A stretch of 64,000 nt of DNA from Paraburkholderia franconis. GTDB taxonomy: Bacteria > Pseudomonadota > Gammaproteobacteria > Burkholderiales > Burkholderiaceae. Made by a program: the position numbers and the translations under genes. The notes under the pieces were generated by a model, which was given only the letters and a program-made list of their open reading frames with translations, did no database searches and was not told the DNA's origin. Numbering within the stretch: position 1 is the first letter of the stretch; each line of letters opens with the position of its first letter. This document shows positions 1-8,446 of the stretch, piece after piece. The stretch lies in assembly GCF_009362735.1 (NCBI RefSeq), contig NZ_WHNP01000016.1, positions 108,402-172,401 on the forward strand. Reading direction: 5' to 3'.

Positions 1-1
1 A

Positions 2-901
2 TTCGGGGTCGCGTTACTCGTGGCCGTCGCGATGTTCGGCCTGACGCGCAAGGGCGCGAAGCGCTGGATCAACGTCGGCGTGGTGATCCAGCCGTCGGAG
101 ATTCTGAAGATCGCGACGCCGCTGATGCTCGCGTGGTACTACCAGCGGCGCGAGGGCAATATCCGCTGGTGGGATTACATCGTCGGTCTGATCATTCTCG
201 CCGTGCCCGTCGGCCTGATCGCGAAGCAGCCCGATCTCGGCACGGCCGTGCTCGTGTTCGCATCGGGGCTTTTCGTCATCTACTTCGCGGGACTGAGCTT
301 CAAGCTGATCGTGCCCGTGCTGGTCGCGGGCGTGATTGCCGTCGGCGCGATTGCGACTTTCCAGGACAATATCTGTCAGCCCGAAGTGCAATGGCCGCTG
401 ATGCACGATTATCAGAAGCACCGCATCTGCACGCTGCTCGATCCGACATCCGACCCGCTCGGCAAAGGCTTCCACACGATTCAGGCCGTGATCGCGATCG
501 GCTCGGGCGGGCCGCTCGGCAAGGGCTGGCTGAAGGGCACGCAGGCTCACCTCGAATTCATTCCGGAGAAGCACACCGACTTCATTTTCGCTGTGTTCGC
601 CGAGGAATTCGGCCTGGCGGGCGGCCTGGTGCTGCTGACGCTCTATATGGCCTTGATCGCGCGCGGTCTGTTCATCGCGGCGAACGGCGCGACGCTGTTC
701 GGCCGATTACTGGCCGGATCGCTGACGATGGCGTTCTTCACCTACGCATTCGTGAACATCGGCATGGTGAGCGGGATTCTTCCCGTGGTGGGCGTGCCTT
801 TGCCGTTCATGAGTTACGGCGGCACCGCGCTGACGACACTCGGTTTTGCGATTGGTCTCATCATGAGCGTCGGGCGACAGAAGCGTCTGATGCAAAGTTG
901 A
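2..901 (+). CDS. rodA: RodA (MrdB), rod-shape SEDS glycosyltransferase, 5' truncated by window edge
   Basis: The reading frame is open from base 2, so the N-terminal part lies outside the window. The visible 299 residues carry several membrane segments and the SEDS-family signatures: a KRWI motif after the first visible helix, 'PSEI.K' shortly after, 'KQPDLGTA', 'EFIPEKHTDFIFAVFAEEFG', and the C-terminal 'GIVPVVGVPLPF'-type stretch (here GILPVVGVPLPFMSYGGT). RodA polymerises peptidoglycan glycan strands with its partner class B PBP in the elongasome of the inner membrane. FtsW is the paralogue, but the 'KQPDLGTA' and short tail fit RodA better. It ends at a strong terminator. This is core chromosome and anchors the left side of the window outside the island. 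Confidence 0.95.
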   Translation, partial: FGVALLVAVAMFGLTRKGAKRWINVGVVIQPSEILKIATPLMLAWYYQRREGNIRWWDYIVGLIILAVPVGLIAKQPDLGTAVLVFASGLFVIYFAGLSFKLIVPVLVAGVIAVGAIATFQDNICQPEVQWPLMHDYQKHRICTLLDPTSDPLGKGFHTIQAVIAIGSGGPLGKGWLKGTQAHLEFIPEKHTDFIFAVFAEEFGLAGGLVLLTLYMALIARGLFIAANGATLFGRLLAGSLTMAFFTYAFVNIGMVSGILPVVGVPLPFMSYGGTALTTLGFAIGLIMSVGRQKRLMQS

Positions 902-933
902 TCCGCGAGCCCTACGTCCTACCCGCATAGCAA

Positions 934-966
934 AACGGCGCCTGAAATTCCCGGGCGCCGTTTTTT
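934..966. terminator. Rho-independent terminator between convergent genes
   Basis: A perfect 9-bp stem (AACGGCGCC at 934-942 with GGCGCCGTT at 954-962) with an 11-base loop is followed by a run of T to 966. It terminates rodA on the plus strand. The run of T overlaps the stop codon of the convergent SEL1 gene, and the A residues on the far side let it also act for the minus strand. Confidence 0.9.
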
Positions 967-1684
967 ATTGAGGCTTTGCTTCGTGCGACTCGCGCAGTTG
1001 CGCGCTCAGTTGCTGATACTTGAGTCGCGCCGCCGGATCGCCTTGCGCCGCCGCCGCCGCGTAATAGGCGCGCGCCACGTTCAGGTTCTGCGGAACACCG
1101 TCGCCGCCGCGTTCGTAGAACGAGCCCGTCACGTACTGCGCGGTCATGTCGCCGCCCTCGGCCGCCTTCTTGTACCAGACGAACGCCTGCTGGTTATCGC
1201 GCGCGGTGCCGCGTCCGTCGAGAAACTGGTTCGCGAGCGCCAGCTCGGCCTGGATATGCCCTTGCTGCGCCGCCTTCAGGAACCATTGATGCGCCTCCAC
1301 GGGATCGCGCGTGACGAACTCGCCGTCGTCGTACATCTTCCCGTACACGTATTGCGCGTGTGACATGTTGGCGTCGGCGGCCTTGCGCAGCCACTTCTTG
1401 CCTTCTTCGACATTGACGGGACCGCCTTCACCGTTGAGCAACATCATCGCGTAGTTGAATTCGGCGAGGCGGCTGCCGCGCTGCGCGGCCTTGCGAAACT
1501 CGGCGAGCGCCGACGTAAAGTTGCCGGCGTTGTAATCGGCGACAGCCGTTTGTGTTTCCAGATCCGACGCGGGCGGCATCTTGCTCTGCGCATGCGCTGC
1601 CGCGCCCGCCGCCAATGCGGTCAATACGACAGCGCGAGCCGCGCAACCTGCTATGCGCGCCGCACTCAACGACAGCAGCTTCAT
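965..1684 (-). CDS. SEL1-repeat (TPR-like) exported protein
   Basis: The 239-residue protein starts with a signal peptide (positively charged start, hydrophobic Ala/Val stretch, AHAQS cleavage region). Then follow about five SEL1 repeats of roughly 36 residues, each with a G-x-G or A-x-x-G pattern followed by 'A..W..KAA..G' (for example GEGGPVNVEEGKKWLRKAA and GRGTARDNQQAFVWYKKAA). SEL1 repeats are protein-interaction scaffolds; a specific partner cannot be named. The ATG at 1684 was chosen because it overlaps the stop codon of the upstream aldolase (ATGA), which suggests translational coupling. It sits convergent to rodA. Confidence 0.85.
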   Translation of the reverse strand: MKLLSLSAARIAGCAARAVVLTALAAGAAAHAQSKMPPASDLETQTAVADYNAGNFTSALAEFRKAAQRGSRLAEFNYAMMLLNGEGGPVNVEEGKKWLRKAADANMSHAQYVYGKMYDDGEFVTRDPVEAHQWFLKAAQQGHIQAELALANQFLDGRGTARDNQQAFVWYKKAAEGGDMTAQYVTGSFYERGGDGVPQNLNVARAYYAAAAAQGDPAARLKYQQLSAQLRESHEAKPQ

Positions 1685-2463
1685 GACCGAACCTCCTGCA
1701 ATGCCTGTCGCGTGGTGCGCAACAGCCACATCACATCGGCGGCGAGCGCGATGAAACGAAAGCCTTCCGACCGGTATTGCCGCGCACTCGCGACATCCAT
1801 GGCAAAAATGCCCGTCGCGACGCGCGCCCGACGCGCAACATCCAGAATGTGCTTCATCGCGTCCTGGACTTCAGGGTGTTTCGAATCGCCAAGATGACCG
1901 AGACTCGCCGCGAGATCCGCCGGCCCGACGAACAGGCAATCGATGCCCGGCGTCGCCGCGATCTGCTCCAGATGCTCGAGCGCGCGCCTCGACTCGATCT
2001 GCACGATCGTGGCGATTTGCGCGTTCGCATTCTGCAAATAGTCGCGTCGCATTCCGTATGCCGCTGCACGAACCGCGCCTGCGACGCCACGCAGGCCGTC
2101 CGGTCCATCCAGCGTCGCATATTGGGTCAGGCGGACGGCATGAGCCGCTTCGTCAGCCGTCTCGATGTTCGGAAACATCAGCGTGCGCGCGCCCGCGTCC
2201 AGCACGCGCTTGACGAGCCACGGCTCGACGGCGGGCAAGCGAACGACGGGCTCCGTCGGCAGATGCGCTGCCGCAATTGCGCGCAATTGTCCCGTCACGT
2301 CGATGCTGTCGTTCGGTGCGTGCTCCATATCGATCAGCAGCCAGTCGAAACCGGCGTGCGCGAGCGCTTCGGCGGCGCTGTCGCTGCCGAGCGACAGCCA
2401 CAGGCCGAACAGCGGGTCCGGCTCTTTCAGGCGCAGCTTGAGTGGATTCGTGAACGTGCTCAT
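1681..2463 (-). CDS. HpcH/HpaI family aldolase (2-oxo-acid class II aldolase)
   Basis: The 260-residue protein fits the HpcH/HpaI/YhaF family of Mg-dependent TIM-barrel aldolases. Visible marks are 'FGLWLSLGS' near the N-terminus, 'LIDMEHAPND' (the D-x-E-H metal and base motif), 'MFPNIETADEA', 'IVQIESRRALEHLEQIAA' (metal-binding Glu) and 'CLFVGPADLAASLG' (metal-binding Asp). The family cleaves 4-hydroxy-2-oxo acids to pyruvate plus an aldehyde. The exact substrate (hydroxy-oxo-heptanedioate, 2-dehydro-3-deoxyglucarate or similar) cannot be told from sequence. It overlaps the SEL1 gene downstream by four bases, so both are probably co-transcribed. Confidence 0.88.
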   Translation of the reverse strand: MSTFTNPLKLRLKEPDPLFGLWLSLGSDSAAEALAHAGFDWLLIDMEHAPNDSIDVTGQLRAIAAAHLPTEPVVRLPAVEPWLVKRVLDAGARTLMFPNIETADEAAHAVRLTQYATLDGPDGLRGVAGAVRAAAYGMRRDYLQNANAQIATIVQIESRRALEHLEQIAATPGIDCLFVGPADLAASLGHLGDSKHPEVQDAMKHILDVARRARVATGIFAMDVASARQYRSEGFRFIALAADVMWLLRTTRQALQEVRS

Positions 2464-2647
2464 TGCGCGCCTCCGTCGCCGTCGAGCGCGGCCGTGGGCA
2501 AACTTGAGCGAAAGACTACGCGGCCCGAACGGCCGACGTGAAAGGTGTCGTCATTGTGGCGGGCGTGGCGCCCGCTGCAAATCGCGGTGACCGGCATGTC
2601 TCGCTCCGTGTGATTATCGAAACGATCATACCTTGACAATAACCCGT

Positions 2648-3094
2648 TTAGTCGCGGACCACGTCGGCCCAGCAATTCGGCGTCTCGTACAGACGCACCT
2701 TGTGCAGACGCAGATTGACGCCGTAGTGCGCGTCATAGACGTTCGCGAGAATCTCGAACGCGACGGCCGCGAGATTTTCGACAGTCGGAATGCGGTCGAG
2801 CACGACCGTCTTGTGACCGGCCATCGAGTCGAGGAAACCGCGCACCTGTGTATCGCCTTCATAGACGAGGAACGCGTGATCCCACTTGTCGACGAGATGC
2901 TCGTTCGCGAGCGCCTTCACGTCGGCGAAATCCATCACCATGCCACGATCCGGCGCGCCTTCCGTTTCGACGAGATCGCCTTGCAGCGTGATTTCGAGCA
3001 CGTAGCGATGCCCGTGCAGATTACGGCACTGGCTGCGGTGATCGGGAATGCGGTGGCCCGCGTCGAATTCGAGTTTTCGGGTAATCGTCAGCAC
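2648..3094 (-). CDS. queD: QueD, 6-carboxy-5,6,7,8-tetrahydropterin synthase
   Basis: The 148-residue protein has the PTPS fold signatures: 'LEFDAGHRIPDH' (zinc His), 'CRNLHGHRY' (catalytic Cys and two zinc His), 'GMVMDFADVK' and 'DHAFL' plus 'PTVENLAAVAFEIL' near the end. It converts dihydroneopterin triphosphate to carboxytetrahydropterin, the first committed step towards preQ0 and queuosine. The GTG at 3094 gives the usual family length and starts 6 bases after queE, so queE-queD are one operon. Upstream in-frame codons exist but lie inside queE. Confidence 0.95.
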   Translation of the reverse strand: MLTITRKLEFDAGHRIPDHRSQCRNLHGHRYVLEITLQGDLVETEGAPDRGMVMDFADVKALANEHLVDKWDHAFLVYEGDTQVRGFLDSMAGHKTVVLDRIPTVENLAAVAFEILANVYDAHYGVNLRLHKVRLYETPNCWADVVRD

Positions 3095-3099
3095 GGCAA

Positions 3100-3732
3100 T
3101 CAGGGAATGTTCAGGTACTTGTGAGTCTGCATCGACAGGCGCCACTGCGGATGGCGCTTGCACCATTCGATCGCGAGCTTCGTATTGATATCGCGCGAAG
3201 GGCCGTCCATCGGCTGCACGAGGAAATAGTCGAAGTCGAGCTTCGCGTAGTCGGCGAGGCGCTGGTTCTCCTGCGGCACGACCACTTTCAGTTCGTTGCC
3301 TTTGGTCTGCACGAGCGGCGCGTCCGCTTTCGGGCTCACGCAGATCCAGTCGATCGTGTCGAGCACGGGCAGCGAGCCGTTCGTCTCGATCGCGATCTCG
3401 AAGCCGGCCGCGTGCAGCGCGTCGACGAACGGCTGGTCGATCTGCAGCATCGGCTCGCCTCCCGTGCACACCAGGAAACGCTGGTCTTCGCCTTCCGGCC
3501 ACAACGAAGCGATCTTCGCGGCCAACTCTTCGGGCGTACGGAATTTGCCGCCGTTCTCGCCGTCGGTGCCGACGAAGTCGGTGTCGCAGAACTTGCACAC
3601 TGCGTCGGCGCGATCTTCTTCACGGCCCGACCACAGGTTGCATCCGGCGAACCGGCAAAACACGGCCGGGCGCCCTGCGTTCGCGCCTTCGCCCTGCAAC
3701 GTGTAGAAAATTTCCTTGACCGCGTACGTCAT
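3100..3732 (-). CDS. queE: QueE, 7-carboxy-7-deazaguanine synthase (radical SAM)
   Basis: The 210-residue protein shows the QueE form of the radical-SAM cluster site, C-x14-C-x2-C (CNLWSGREEDRADAVCKFC), rather than the common C-x3-C-x2-C. 'TLQGEGANAGRPAVF' at the N-terminus, 'CTGGEPMLQ' and 'IETNG' are also typical. It rearranges carboxytetrahydropterin to 7-carboxy-7-deazaguanine using SAM, Mg and a 4Fe-4S cluster. It lies between queC and queD in the expected pathway operon. Confidence 0.96.
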   Translation of the reverse strand: MTYAVKEIFYTLQGEGANAGRPAVFCRFAGCNLWSGREEDRADAVCKFCDTDFVGTDGENGGKFRTPEELAAKIASLWPEGEDQRFLVCTGGEPMLQIDQPFVDALHAAGFEIAIETNGSLPVLDTIDWICVSPKADAPLVQTKGNELKVVVPQENQRLADYAKLDFDYFLVQPMDGPSRDINTKLAIEWCKRHPQWRLSMQTHKYLNIP

Positions 3733-3780
3733 GCTGCTTTCTGCCCGATGCTCCGTGAAGCCTGTTGATGTCTCTGTCGC

Positions 3781-4512
3781 TTAGGCTGGTTCCGTGACCT
3801 GCTCGCCATTCTGATACGCCTCGTACCCGCGCTTGCGCAAGCGGCACGCCGGGCACTCGCCGCAGCCGAAACCCCACGCATGCAACTCCGAACGCTCGCC
3901 GAGGTAGCACGTGTGCGTTTCGATGCGGATCAGCTCGACCAATGCATCGCCGCCCAGCGTATGCGCGAGACGCCACGTGTCGGCCTTGTCGAGCCACATC
4001 AGCGGCGTCTCCAGCACGAAGCGGCTGTCCATGCCGAGATTCAGCGTGACTTGCAACGCCTTCATCGTGTCGTCGCGGCAATCTGGGTAGCCGGAAAAGT
4101 CCGTCTCGCACATTCCGCCGACCAGCACGCGCAACCCGCGACGATACGCAATCGCCGCCGCAATCGTCATGAACATCAGATTGCGGCCGGGCACGAACGT
4201 GTTCGGCAGGCCGTTCGATGCCGCGTGAATCTCGATGTCACGCGTCATTGCCGTTTCGCTGATCGAGCCGAGCACGGACAGATCGATCATGTGATCGTCG
4301 CCGAGCCGCTCGCCCCACTCGGGGAACGTGCGCGCCACCGCGCTACGGAAACCCTCGCGGCATTCGAGCTCGACCCGGTGCCGCTGCCCGTAGTCGAAGC
4401 CCAGCGTTTCGACCGTTTCATACCGATCCAGCGCCCAGGCGAGACACGTGGCCGAATCCTGGCCACCGGAAAACAGCACCAGGGCGCTACTCTTCGCGTC
4501 TTTGCGGGTCAC
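3781..4512 (-). CDS. queC: QueC, 7-cyano-7-deazaguanine (preQ0) synthase
   Basis: The protein (243 residues from the GTG at 4512) has the N-type ATP pyrophosphatase loop 'LFSGGQDSATCLAWAL', then 'GFDYGQRHRVELE', 'FVPGRNLMFMTIAAA' and a C-terminal zinc site 'CYLGERSE..GFGCGECPACRLRKRGY'. It turns carboxydeazaguanine, ammonia and ATP into preQ0. The longer in-frame start at 4587 adds an Arg/Pro-rich tail without similarity, so 4512 is preferred. It is the first gene of queC-queE-queD, with 48 bases to queE. Confidence 0.95.
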   Translation of the reverse strand: MTRKDAKSSALVLFSGGQDSATCLAWALDRYETVETLGFDYGQRHRVELECREGFRSAVARTFPEWGERLGDDHMIDLSVLGSISETAMTRDIEIHAASNGLPNTFVPGRNLMFMTIAAAIAYRRGLRVLVGGMCETDFSGYPDCRDDTMKALQVTLNLGMDSRFVLETPLMWLDKADTWRLAHTLGGDALVELIRIETHTCYLGERSELHAWGFGCGECPACRLRKRGYEAYQNGEQVTEPA

Positions 4513-4702
4513 TGCGAAACTCCGTGTATGTTGAATGCCGCGCACAAGCGGTGCCTGGCAGCCTTGCGGCGCGCGGGCCGGCACCAATGCCGGCTCAAGC
4601 AGTATAGGCTGCGGCTTTCACGCGCCAAGCTGCCGGGACTTATATCGCTAATTGTCCGCCAAGGAGTTTCACGCCGCACGATGCCTCGGACCTGAAACGA
4701 GA

Positions 4703-4753
4703 AAGGACTTGCGAAGAACACATGGCAAGTCCTTGATAAAACCCGATTTTATC
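4703..4753. terminator. Two adjacent inverted repeats upstream of queC
   Basis: A perfect 10-bp repeat (AAGGACTTGC at 4703-4712 with GCAAGTCCTT at 4725-4734, 12-base loop) is directly followed by a second 7-bp repeat (GATAAAA at 4735 with TTTTATC ending 4753, loop CCCGA). They lie between queC and the tRNA fragment. They could terminate transcription coming from the tRNA side, or form part of the queC leader. No queuosine riboswitch could be identified with confidence. Confidence 0.5.
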
Positions 4754-4826
4754 ACGCGGAGTCCGGCCCCGCTCGCGGCGGCCGTCGAGATGTCCTGCAA
4801 CGAGTCGGCATATCGTCCGCACATAG

Positions 4827-4860
4827 GAAAAGCCCCAGGAATCTTGCGATTTCCTGGGGC
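4827..4860 (-). terminator. Terminator of the tRNA-Phe fragment
   Basis: On the minus strand a perfect 10-bp GC-rich stem (4832-4841 with 4851-4860, 9-base loop) is followed by TTTTCC. It lies a few bases past the CCA end of the tRNA fragment. It is the native tRNA terminator and shows that the 3' flank of the tRNA is the original chromosomal side. Confidence 0.85.
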
Positions 4861-4867
4861 CGAATCC

Positions 4868-4913
4868 TGGTGGCCTGGGGCGGAATCGAACCACCGACAC
4901 GCGGATTTCAATC
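4868..4913 (-). repeat. 3' fragment of tRNA-Phe(GAA): probable attachment-site end of an integrated island
   Basis: Read on the minus strand this is the anticodon loop with GAA, the 3' anticodon stem, the variable loop GTGTC, a complete T arm (GGTGG, TTCGATT, CCGCC), the 3' acceptor strand CCAGGCC, then A and CCA. The D arm and 5' acceptor strand are missing; the sequence upstream does not fold as a tRNA. The anticodon loop has one A fewer than a usual tRNA-Phe loop, so it cannot be a working tRNA. Fragments of exactly this kind are left when an element integrates into the 3' half of a tRNA gene. The chromosomal terminator stays on this side, so the island extends to the right. Confidence 0.75.
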
Positions 4914-5171
4914 CGGCCCCGGCGCGTCCTTTGGTCCGCCATCACACGCAACAGCTCGAAAACACAAGTATCCGGGCGCAGTCGTGCGCAGTCGCGCGCA
5001 CCGTCCCGCACTGGCGTCTGCCAGAAAATTGCCAGACGCGACCGCGATTCTAGCCCCTGACGCCCCGCGAGGCAAGTCCGCCCGCCGTGATGCAGCGGAC
5101 CGGCACCCCGCCCGTGCCCCGACGCGCCCGGTGCGGGCCGGTCGATGGCCATGCCGGACGAAGCGTCAAGA

Positions 5172-5208
5172 AACGTTTCTAACGTTTCGAGAACGTTGCC
5201 ACAACGTT
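5172..5208. promoter_or_regulatory. Four AACGTT boxes, probable operator of the XRE-GTPase gene
   Basis: The palindrome AACGTT occurs at 5172, 5181, 5192 and 5203, three of them extended to AACGTTTC. Spacings are 9, 11 and 11 bases, about one helical turn. The array ends 36 bases before the ATG of a gene whose N-terminus is an XRE-type helix-turn-helix, so autoregulation is the simplest reading. This is inference from position and repeat structure. Confidence 0.55.
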
Positions 5209-5243
5209 TCTGCACGGCCTCAACATAAAAAAAGGGGCAGCGG

Positions 5244-7376
5244 ATGAATGGACAGACACCGATGGCGATTGGCCATTACCTTGCGCAACTGCGGGACCAT
5301 GTGGGCCTCAAACAGGCCGAACTGGCCCGCATGGTCACCTGGAGCCCGGCCGTGCTCTCCCGGGTCGAAAGCGGTGAACGCGAACTGAACGGGGACGAGC
5401 TGGACGAAGTGCTGTGCGCCATCGGCACGGCCGACGCCCTGAAGCTCGGCGAGCGCCTCCAGCGCCGGTGGGAGGTGCTGCTGGCGCCGCCCCTGAACCA
5501 TCCGGACCAGGACCTGCTGTGGGAAGCCGAGCGTGCGGCCCAGCAGTTGCGCGCGCTGTCGGCCGCGGACGATGTCTCCGCCTCCTTCCAGCGCCGGCTC
5601 GATGAATACCTCGAGGAATTGCAGTACCTCGCGGGCCTCGTGCTCAAACGCGAACACACCGTCGCGTTCATCGGCAGCATCGGCATCGGTAAGTCCACGG
5701 CCATCTGCCGCATGCCGGGTCTGGAGGTACACGATGACGGTGCGCCCGTACAACCGGTCCTGGAAGCGGGTGCCGGCGGCATCACCGTGTGCGAGGTTCA
5801 TCTCAACACGGGCCCGCAATATGGCATCGTCGTGGAGCCGTGCCCGGACGAGGAAATCCGCCAGCACGTGACCGACTTTGCCGACCACATCAGCCACGCG
5901 GGCATTCCGGCCCGCACTGAGGAGACCGAATCAGCCGAGAGCGAGGGTCAGGGCATCTCGCGCGAAATTGAAACGTGCCATTCGCAACCTGTCGGGCCTG
6001 CGGGTGCGAAAGGAAAAGAGTGACGGCAAGACCACGCGCCGCGACGACGCGAAACTGCTGGCCGCGTCCCATGCATCGGCCCGGGAGCTGGTAGTGGAAG
6101 TACTCGCGCGCATGGAACTCCACCGGCGCGACGCACGCCACGTTCGGTACGACCCGTCGACGGGCAAGCTGCCCCTTGCCTGGCTCAAGGAAACCTTCGA
6201 GGCCGTCAACAACGGACGGCTCGCCGAATTCACGTTACCGAAGCGCATCGAGGTGGTGGTGCCGGAAACGCTGCTCAAGGGCACGGACCTGACCACCCGG
6301 CTCATTGACACGAAGGGTATCGACCGGACTGCGGCGCGTGCCGACCTCGAGGTGCACCTTCAGGACCCGCACTCCCTGGCCATCCTGTGCTCGGGGTTCA
6401 ACAATGCGCCTGGCGCAGAAGCGCGTCTGCTGCTCAGTCGCGCCCGCGATGCGGGCATCCGCAACCTTGGACTGAAAGCCGCCATCGTCGCCCTGCCCCG
6501 TCCGAGGAAGCGCTCGCAGTGAAGGATGACGCAGGCCAACGGGTCGAGGATGCCGCAGCGGGCTACGAGCTGAAAGGCGAACAGGTCGCGACCGCGCTGG
6601 AGCCGCTCGGGCTGGCCGACCTGCCGGTCGGTTTCTTTATCGCGCGTGAAGATGCACCGGACACGCTCCAGGCGTCCGTGGCCGCCCAGCTGCAACGTGT
6701 CAGGGACGATTTCGCGCAACGGCTGGAACACGCCACCGGGAACATTCACGAAGTCATCCGGAACCGGGAGCGCGAGCAGACCCAGGCCATCATTCGCGAA
6801 GCCGCCGCCAAGCTGAAGAACTGGCTGACCCAGAATGCCACCCGCCCGCCGCTGAAGCAGCAGATTCAGGCAAGCCTGATAAATGAGCTGGCCAAGGCGC
6901 ACGCTAGCACCATCCATGCGGCCGTCAGACGCGGCGGCGACTGGCCGAACCTGAACTATGCGCACCAGCTGGGCCACGGCGCCAGGGTGCTGGCAGCCGG
7001 TTCGCTTGGACGGAAGCTGAAGGACTTTCAGGCCATCGCCGGCAACCTGCGCACGAACCCTGACTATGCGACGGCGGTGCCACTGATTGCGCAGGCCGAG
7101 AGCGTGATGCTGGCCGCGTTCGATGGTGTGCACAACAAGATGAGATTGCTGGGCCAGACGCTGTTCGAAAACGAAATGAAACGGGACGCCATTTTCTGGC
7201 GCGACTGCGAGAACGAGTGGGGCAAAGGGAAGGGTTACCGGGAGCGCGTTGCCGAGCGCAGCAAGCAGTGGTTCGACGACGAACGCAAGGACGAACTCAA
7301 CGACGCAATTCAGAGCCTGTTGTCCACCGAATGGACTGAAAGTGTCTCGCGCGTTTCGGCGCTGCTGGAGTCATAG
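5244..7376 (+). pseudogene. XRE helix-turn-helix fused to a P-loop (dynamin-like) GTPase, two frameshifts
   Basis: Three consecutive frames join into one protein of about 710 residues. Residues 8-62 are an XRE helix-turn-helix (LKQAELARMV..SRVESGER). A coiled-coil-like stretch follows, then a P-loop GSIGIGKST at about residue 144 and a G3-like DTKGID at about residue 354. The last 300 residues are a charged helical region with paired Glu/Gln-rich segments (REREQTQAIIREAAAKLKNW), as in stalks of dynamin-like GTPases. Frame 3 passes to frame 1 in an A triplet at 5971-5973 (one extra base) and back to frame 3 near 6496-6503 (one missing base). Either the gene is broken or the sequence has two indel errors. 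No clear NKxD motif was found, so nucleotide type is uncertain. Confidence 0.6.
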
Positions 7377-7740
7377 GACGGGCAGGTTCTGCACTTCATG
7401 GTCCGTCCTCTGGTGCCGCCGGCGGGAGCCGGGCCCTGTGGCCTGCGCGCCCCGTCGGTCGTCAAATCATGACGTGCAGCCCTGCACGACGGGCCGGCGG
7501 TCGGCCAGACTCTCCTCCCCAGCCTTGAGCGACGTCATTGCAAGTGTGACGTGCGTGCAGCCTTTGCCATTCAGCTTGAGCGCCAGGGGCAGACAGGCAC
7601 CCATCCCCCGAAGTTATCCTTTTGGCTGATTGACGAGACATAACACGGGGCCGACATGGTCCCGCATGGCATGCATGTCGGGGCTCTGAATCCCGCGCTT
7701 TCCTGCGGACGAAGGGGGTTCAATGCAGTTCACGAACACG

Positions 7741-8040
7741 TTCTGGAGAGGGCACTCTCTAGAAGATTGATTTACTGTATATATGTAAACGTAATAGAAG
7801 TTAACAAGCGCACCCGCCGGGTGTGGACAACCGGCATTATCAGTATCGCGTCAATGGGTTATGCGGCGGATACGCGGTCTGACAATCCGTGTAAAAGTCA
7901 AGCGAGCCTTGAACAAGTCTCCGGAGCATTCCGGTTTTGAGAAGTTATCAAGAATTGGCCTACAGAGAATTCACACGGACATACCGTGGTTTTCCACAGA
8001 CAGAGGTGGAAAATATTGGCTAGTGGTGCACTCACTGGCA
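7741..8040. other. AT-rich segment with DnaA-box-like sites and an inverted repeat
   Basis: The composition drops clearly below the surroundings. TGTGGACAA (7822-7830) and TTTTCCACA (7990-7998) each differ by one base from the DnaA box and face opposite ways. TTTTCCAC (7990-7997) and GTGGAAAA (8006-8013) form a perfect 8-bp inverted repeat with an 8-base spacer. This resembles a replication or protein-binding region, but no replication gene is adjacent, so the role is unproven. Confidence 0.3.
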
Positions 8041-8446
8041 TCCGGTCTTAAGTGATACACCTGACGGGCCAGTGAGGGTTCCCGTGACAGTTCTTTCGCT
8101 TGAACACTTGACGTGACCTGCAGATAGTCCGAACCAGGGTTCTATTGCTACATCGCGCGAGGACGACAACAAGGCACCGCCGCACTGACACTGAATGACC
8201 TCTCGCGCGCACGTTCTGCAGCGAGACTCGGGCAATAGCGGAAATTCCCGCCTCATTGCAGGAGTTCGTATAACCGATTCTGCTCGAAGACTCTTGGCCC
8301 TAGCAAAGGGAGCAAGTCGTCTTGGATACCTCCCCGCGTCAACTGATCACTGCAGGGCAACTTCGCGCATAAAACCTTTGTCCCGGAGCCCGCCGCTTTC
8401 GTCACGCTGCCCTTCTTCCTCCGCACACAGCAAGTGACGCGCAACA

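Noticed and set aside
14..574. Long minus-strand frame opposite rodA
   Set aside because: It is the shadow of a strongly conserved SEDS gene; composition is Arg/His/Asp-rich as expected for a complementary frame.
4513..4700. preQ1 riboswitch ahead of queC
   Set aside because: The operon would suit one, but no conserved preQ1-I or II pattern could be made out by eye.
8195..8437. Plus-strand frame of 80 codons as a gene
   Set aside because: No ribosome binding site, no domain, Ser/Arg-rich composition and overlap with other frames.
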